Shown here piece after piece: positions 61,353 through 64,000 of a DNA stretch of 64,000 nt. Below the pieces are notes generated by a model, which saw nothing but the letters and a program-made list of their open reading frames with translations, searched no databases and was not told where the DNA came from. The stretch's first letter is position 1. Each line of letters opens with the position of its first letter. The position numbers and the translations under genes were made by a program. Source of the stretch: Novipirellula artificiosorum. Lineage in GTDB: Bacteria; Planctomycetota; Planctomycetia; Pirellulales; Pirellulaceae. Where the stretch lies: contig NZ_SJPV01000013.1 in NCBI RefSeq assembly GCF_007860135.1, forward strand, positions 72,702 through 136,701. The letters run 5' to 3'.

Positions 61353-64000
61353 CTACCTCGCCAAGAACAGTCGCTTTGTCAACAACCGAGGAGCCCGAAT
61401 GATCAGCGTTGTTTGATCGTCTTCATCCTCGACATTGTTGTCCGGCGTACTGTCGATGTCAAACTGATCCGTTGCAATCACTTGCACATCCAGTTCTTTG
61501 TAACCTCGTTCGTCCACTCGCGTGGTCAACACCAACTCGCGTTCGGTGTCCGCCGTAACGGAGCCAACGGTCCAAACGCCCGTCGCCGGATCATAGGTTC
61601 CTTGCGACGGATTCGACGCCAACAGGGTCAGCCCGGTCGGCACAACCACGCGCACCGCGACGCCCGTCGCATTCGCAGGCCCCGCGTTTGCAGTTTGAAT
61701 CGTGATCACAATCGTTTCACCTTCAAGTGGGGCATCGTTATCGACGCTGGTGGCAACCGACATGTCGACAACGTTTGGCGTTACCGTGGCCGTGGCAAGG
61801 TCGTCTTCACCGTCGACGCCGTTCCCAGGCGTACTGTCCGGGTCAAATTGGCGACTCGCGGTCACCTCGGCCCGGTTGGTGCTTGGGGTTGCGGAATCTA
61901 CGGTCGCGGTGATGGTCAACGAAGCTTGTCCGCCTGAATCAATTTGCTCGATCACCCATTGGCCGTTGGCTGCGGAATAGGTCCCACCGCTTGCGGTCGA
62001 GGAAACAAAGGTTAAACCAGCCGGCAATGAATCGGTCACCGTCACGTCGGTAGCAGCGTTGGGGCCCGCGTTTGCCACGCGGACCGTAAACGTGACGTCG
62101 GCACCGCGATCGGGTTCCGATTGATTGACCGTTTTCGTGAGGGACAAATCAGCTACCTGAGTGGAAAAAATCACCGAGGCCTGGTCGTCTTCTCCGGCCA
62201 CATTGTTGCCGGGCGTGCTGTCGACATCGGTTTGGTCCGCTGCGGTGACTTCGGCAACATTCGTTTCACTGCGGGTGTTCTGCACCACCGCGCGAATCAC
62301 CAAGCTGGGTGTGATGTCAACGGCCACATTGCCGACGGTCCAAAGCCCCGTCGCGGGATCGTAGTTGCCTTGGCTTGGCGTTGACGAACTGTAGGTTAAG
62401 TTATTCGGTAATAGGTCGGTGACAACCACACCGGTCGCGGTGGACGGTCCCGAATTGCTGAGCGTCAACGTGTACTCGATCGTTTCGCCCACGTTGGGTG
62501 CTGGTTCGTCGATGATCTTTGCCAACGCCAAGTCAATCAGCTGAGGTGTCAGCGTCACGGCGGCTCGATCGTCTTCGTCCGGATTGTCGTTCGCTGGAAT
62601 GCTGTCAGGATCAAATTGGCTCGACGCCGTGACCTCCGCCACGTTGGTGATTTCGTTTTGCCCCAGCACGGACGCAACGATCTCTAAGCTTGCCGTACCA
62701 TTCGTACCCAAAGTTGGGATTTGCCAACGACCGTCGGTTTCGTTGTACGTTCCTACCGTCGGCGTGCTGCGAACAAAACTCAACCCGCTGGGCAACGGAT
62801 CGGTCACGATGATATCGTCGGCAGCATCTGGTCCCGAATTGGCCAGCGTTAGCGTGAAAGTGATTTCCGAGCCGACGTTGGGTGATGCATTGTCGACCGT
62901 CTTGGTCAGTGACAAATCGGCGCTGGCGGGTGTGAGGGTTGCTGATGCATAGTCATCCTCGTTCGCAAGATTGTTTCCCGGCGTGCTGTCCACGTCGGCT
63001 TGGTCTGCTGCAGTCACTTCGGCCACGTTCGTCAGGGCATCGAACGCATTGACCGTTGTGGTCAGTGTCAGCGTAGCGGATGCACCTTGCGCCAGATCGC
63101 CGACGGTCCAAATGCCTGTTGCCGAACTGTAGCTACCCGCTGACAACGTGCTGCTGACAAAACTCAATCCCGCCGGCAACGTATCCGTGACAACGACTCC
63201 GGTTGCATCATTGGGACCCTCGTTTGTCACGGTGATGGTAAAGTCAACGTTGTCACCAAGCGTTGGCCGATCGTTGTTGGCCGTTTTCGTGAGGGACAAA
63301 TCAATCAATGGCGGTGTCACGGTGACTTCATCTTGATCGTCTTCCGCCAAAATATTGTTGCCTGGCGTGGAATCAGGATCCGCTTCATTCGCTGTGGTCA
63401 CTCGCGCGGTATTGGTCTTAGAACCTGGCGTGTCAATGGTTGCCACGATGTTCAGCGTGACCATGCTCTGTGCCGCAACGGTCCCGATGTCCCAAAGTCC
63501 CGTGCCCGCGTCGTAGGTCCCTGCCGTCAAACTGGTTGAAACGAAAGAGGTGCCGAGCGGCAAGATATCGGTCACCCGGACTCCGGTGGCCGGATCAGGG
63601 CCATCGTTGGTCAATTCAATCCGAAAGGTGACGGCCTCTCCCATGTTGGGCGACAGGTTGGTCGCGTTCTTGATCAACGAAAGGTCCGCCACCGGCGTGC
63701 GGAAGGCAACACTTGCTTGATCGTCCTCACTTTCCACGTTGTTTGCAGGCGTGGAGTCGACATCGACTTGGTTGGCTGCGGTCACTTGCGCCGTGTTGGT
63801 GTAGTCGCCCAAAGCATCGACGCGGCCCACCAACGTCAGCGTGGCGAATTCGCCCGCTCGTACGGCTTCAACCGACCATGCGCCGGTCGAGGTGTTGATG
63901 CTCCCTTGACTCGGTACGCTGCGAATCAACGTCACTCCGGTGGGCAAGGAATCGGTCACGACGACGCCCGTTGCCCGGCTTGGACCCGCATTGGAAACCG
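61353..64000 (-). CDS. DUF11 tandem-repeat surface protein, 5' end outside the window
   Basis: More than 880 codons, open to the end of the window. Six full DUF11 repeats of about 122 residues and part of a seventh are present; each has a start like DLSLTKTVDNASPNVG, GPDAADDIIVTDPLPSGLSF, a YNETDGRWQIPTL-like strand and a D-x-DSTPxNN-xxEDD end that may bind calcium. The protein ends RAPRLLTKRLFLAR, a basic tail I have seen in planctomycete repeat proteins and which may direct sorting. It is likely an exported adhesin or surface-layer protein. Repeats differ enough to suggest old duplication. Confidence 0.85.
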   Translation of the reverse strand, partial: VSNAGPSRATGVVVTDSLPTGVTLIRSVPSQGSINTSTGAWSVEAVRAGEFATLTLVGRVDALGDYTNTAQVTAANQVDVDSTPANNVESEDDQASVAFRTPVADLSLIKNATNLSPNMGEAVTFRIELTNDGPDPATGVRVTDILPLGTSFVSTSLTAGTYDAGTGLWDIGTVAAQSMVTLNIVATIDTPGSKTNTARVTTANEADPDSTPGNNILAEDDQDEVTVTPPLIDLSLTKTANNDRPTLGDNVDFTITVTNEGPNDATGVVVTDTLPAGLSFVSSTLSAGSYSSATGIWTVGDLAQGASATLTLTTTVNAFDALTNVAEVTAADQADVDSTPGNNLANEDDYASATLTPASADLSLTKTVDNASPNVGSEITFTLTLANSGPDAADDIIVTDPLPSGLSFVRSTPTVGTYNETDGRWQIPTLGTNGTASLEIVASVLGQNEITNVAEVTASSQFDPDSIPANDNPDEDDRAAVTLTPQLIDLALAKIIDEPAPNVGETIEYTLTLSNSGPSTATGVVVTDLLPNNLTYSSSTPSQGNYDPATGLWTVGNVAVDITPSLVIRAVVQNTRSETNVAEVTAADQTDVDSTPGNNVAGEDDQASVIFSTQVADLSLTKTVNQSEPDRGADVTFTVRVANAGPNAATDVTVTDSLPAGLTFVSSTASGGTYSAANGQWVIEQIDSGGQASLTITATVDSATPSTNRAEVTASRQFDPDSTPGNGVDGEDDLATATVTPNVVDMSVATSVDNDAPLEGETIVITIQTANAGPANATGVAVRVVVPTGLTLLASNPSQGTYDPATGVWTVGSVTADTERELVLTTRVDERGYKELDVQVIATDQFDIDSTPDNNVEDEDDQTTLIIRAPRLLTKRLFLAR

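Noticed and set aside
1..64000. tRNA, rRNA and CRISPR arrays
   Set aside because: No tRNA-like cloverleaf ends, rRNA words or regularly spaced direct repeats were seen; the only regular repeats are the DUF11 codon repeats.

Overview
The window looks like a chromosome segment of a planctomycete of the Pirellulaceae / Rhodopirellula type. The signs are a PSD1-type cytochrome (DUF1549/DUF1553) next to a DUF1501 protein, two DUF1080 proteins, a DUF6807 protein, many exported sulfatases, a Planctomycetes-type ECF sigma factor with a FecR/LamG partner, and a DUF11 tandem-repeat surface protein. No rRNA, tRNA or CRISPR array was seen.

Region 1 (1-5.7 kb) is accessory DNA: a GNAT protein, a leucine-rich-repeat protein, a ParB-like gene broken at a run of nine G and chained by ATGA overlaps to two small ORFs, a core-less AI-2E-type permease and the tail of a DUF1501 gene.

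Region 2 (5.7-38.6 kb) is a polysaccharide-degradation island. Apparently intact members are GH95 and GH29 alpha-L-fucosidase-type enzymes, a Tat-exported putative glycosidase, an SGNH esterase, a 967-residue TIM-barrel protein, an agarase-like GH-A enzyme, a carbohydrate esterase, a GH78 alpha-L-rhamnosidase, a Gfo/Idh/MocA oxidoreductase, a DUF1080 protein and five sulfatases. An ECF sigma factor and FecR-like regulator head one of the sulfatase operons. The inferred target is a sulfated fucose- and rhamnose-containing polysaccharide, probably algal. Among the intact genes lie at least five sulfatase relics, a GH106 relic, an NPCBM/Big2 relic and two copies of a recombinase-tail repeat. One repeat copy is fused in frame to a truncated esterase. 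Many relics keep the 5' and 3' ends of the gene but have lost the middle.

Region 3 (38.6-45.1 kb) begins with decayed genes. It then holds a lipid-remodelling operon, plcP-like phospholipase C / btaA / btaB, which would replace phospholipids by the phosphorus-free betaine lipid DGTS. An istA fragment and an internally deleted tyrosine recombinase follow.

Region 4 (45.2-64 kb) is more conserved: a GT11-like fucosyltransferase, prepilin peptidase, DUF374 acyltransferase, the PSD1-DUF1501 operon, TauE, a NagB-like isomerase, DUF1080, a ClC channel with CBS domains, a LON-domain protein, dCTP deaminase, a candidate small RNA with promoter and terminator, a BNR-4 propeller, a DUF6807 protein and the 3' part of a DUF11 repeat protein that runs off the end.
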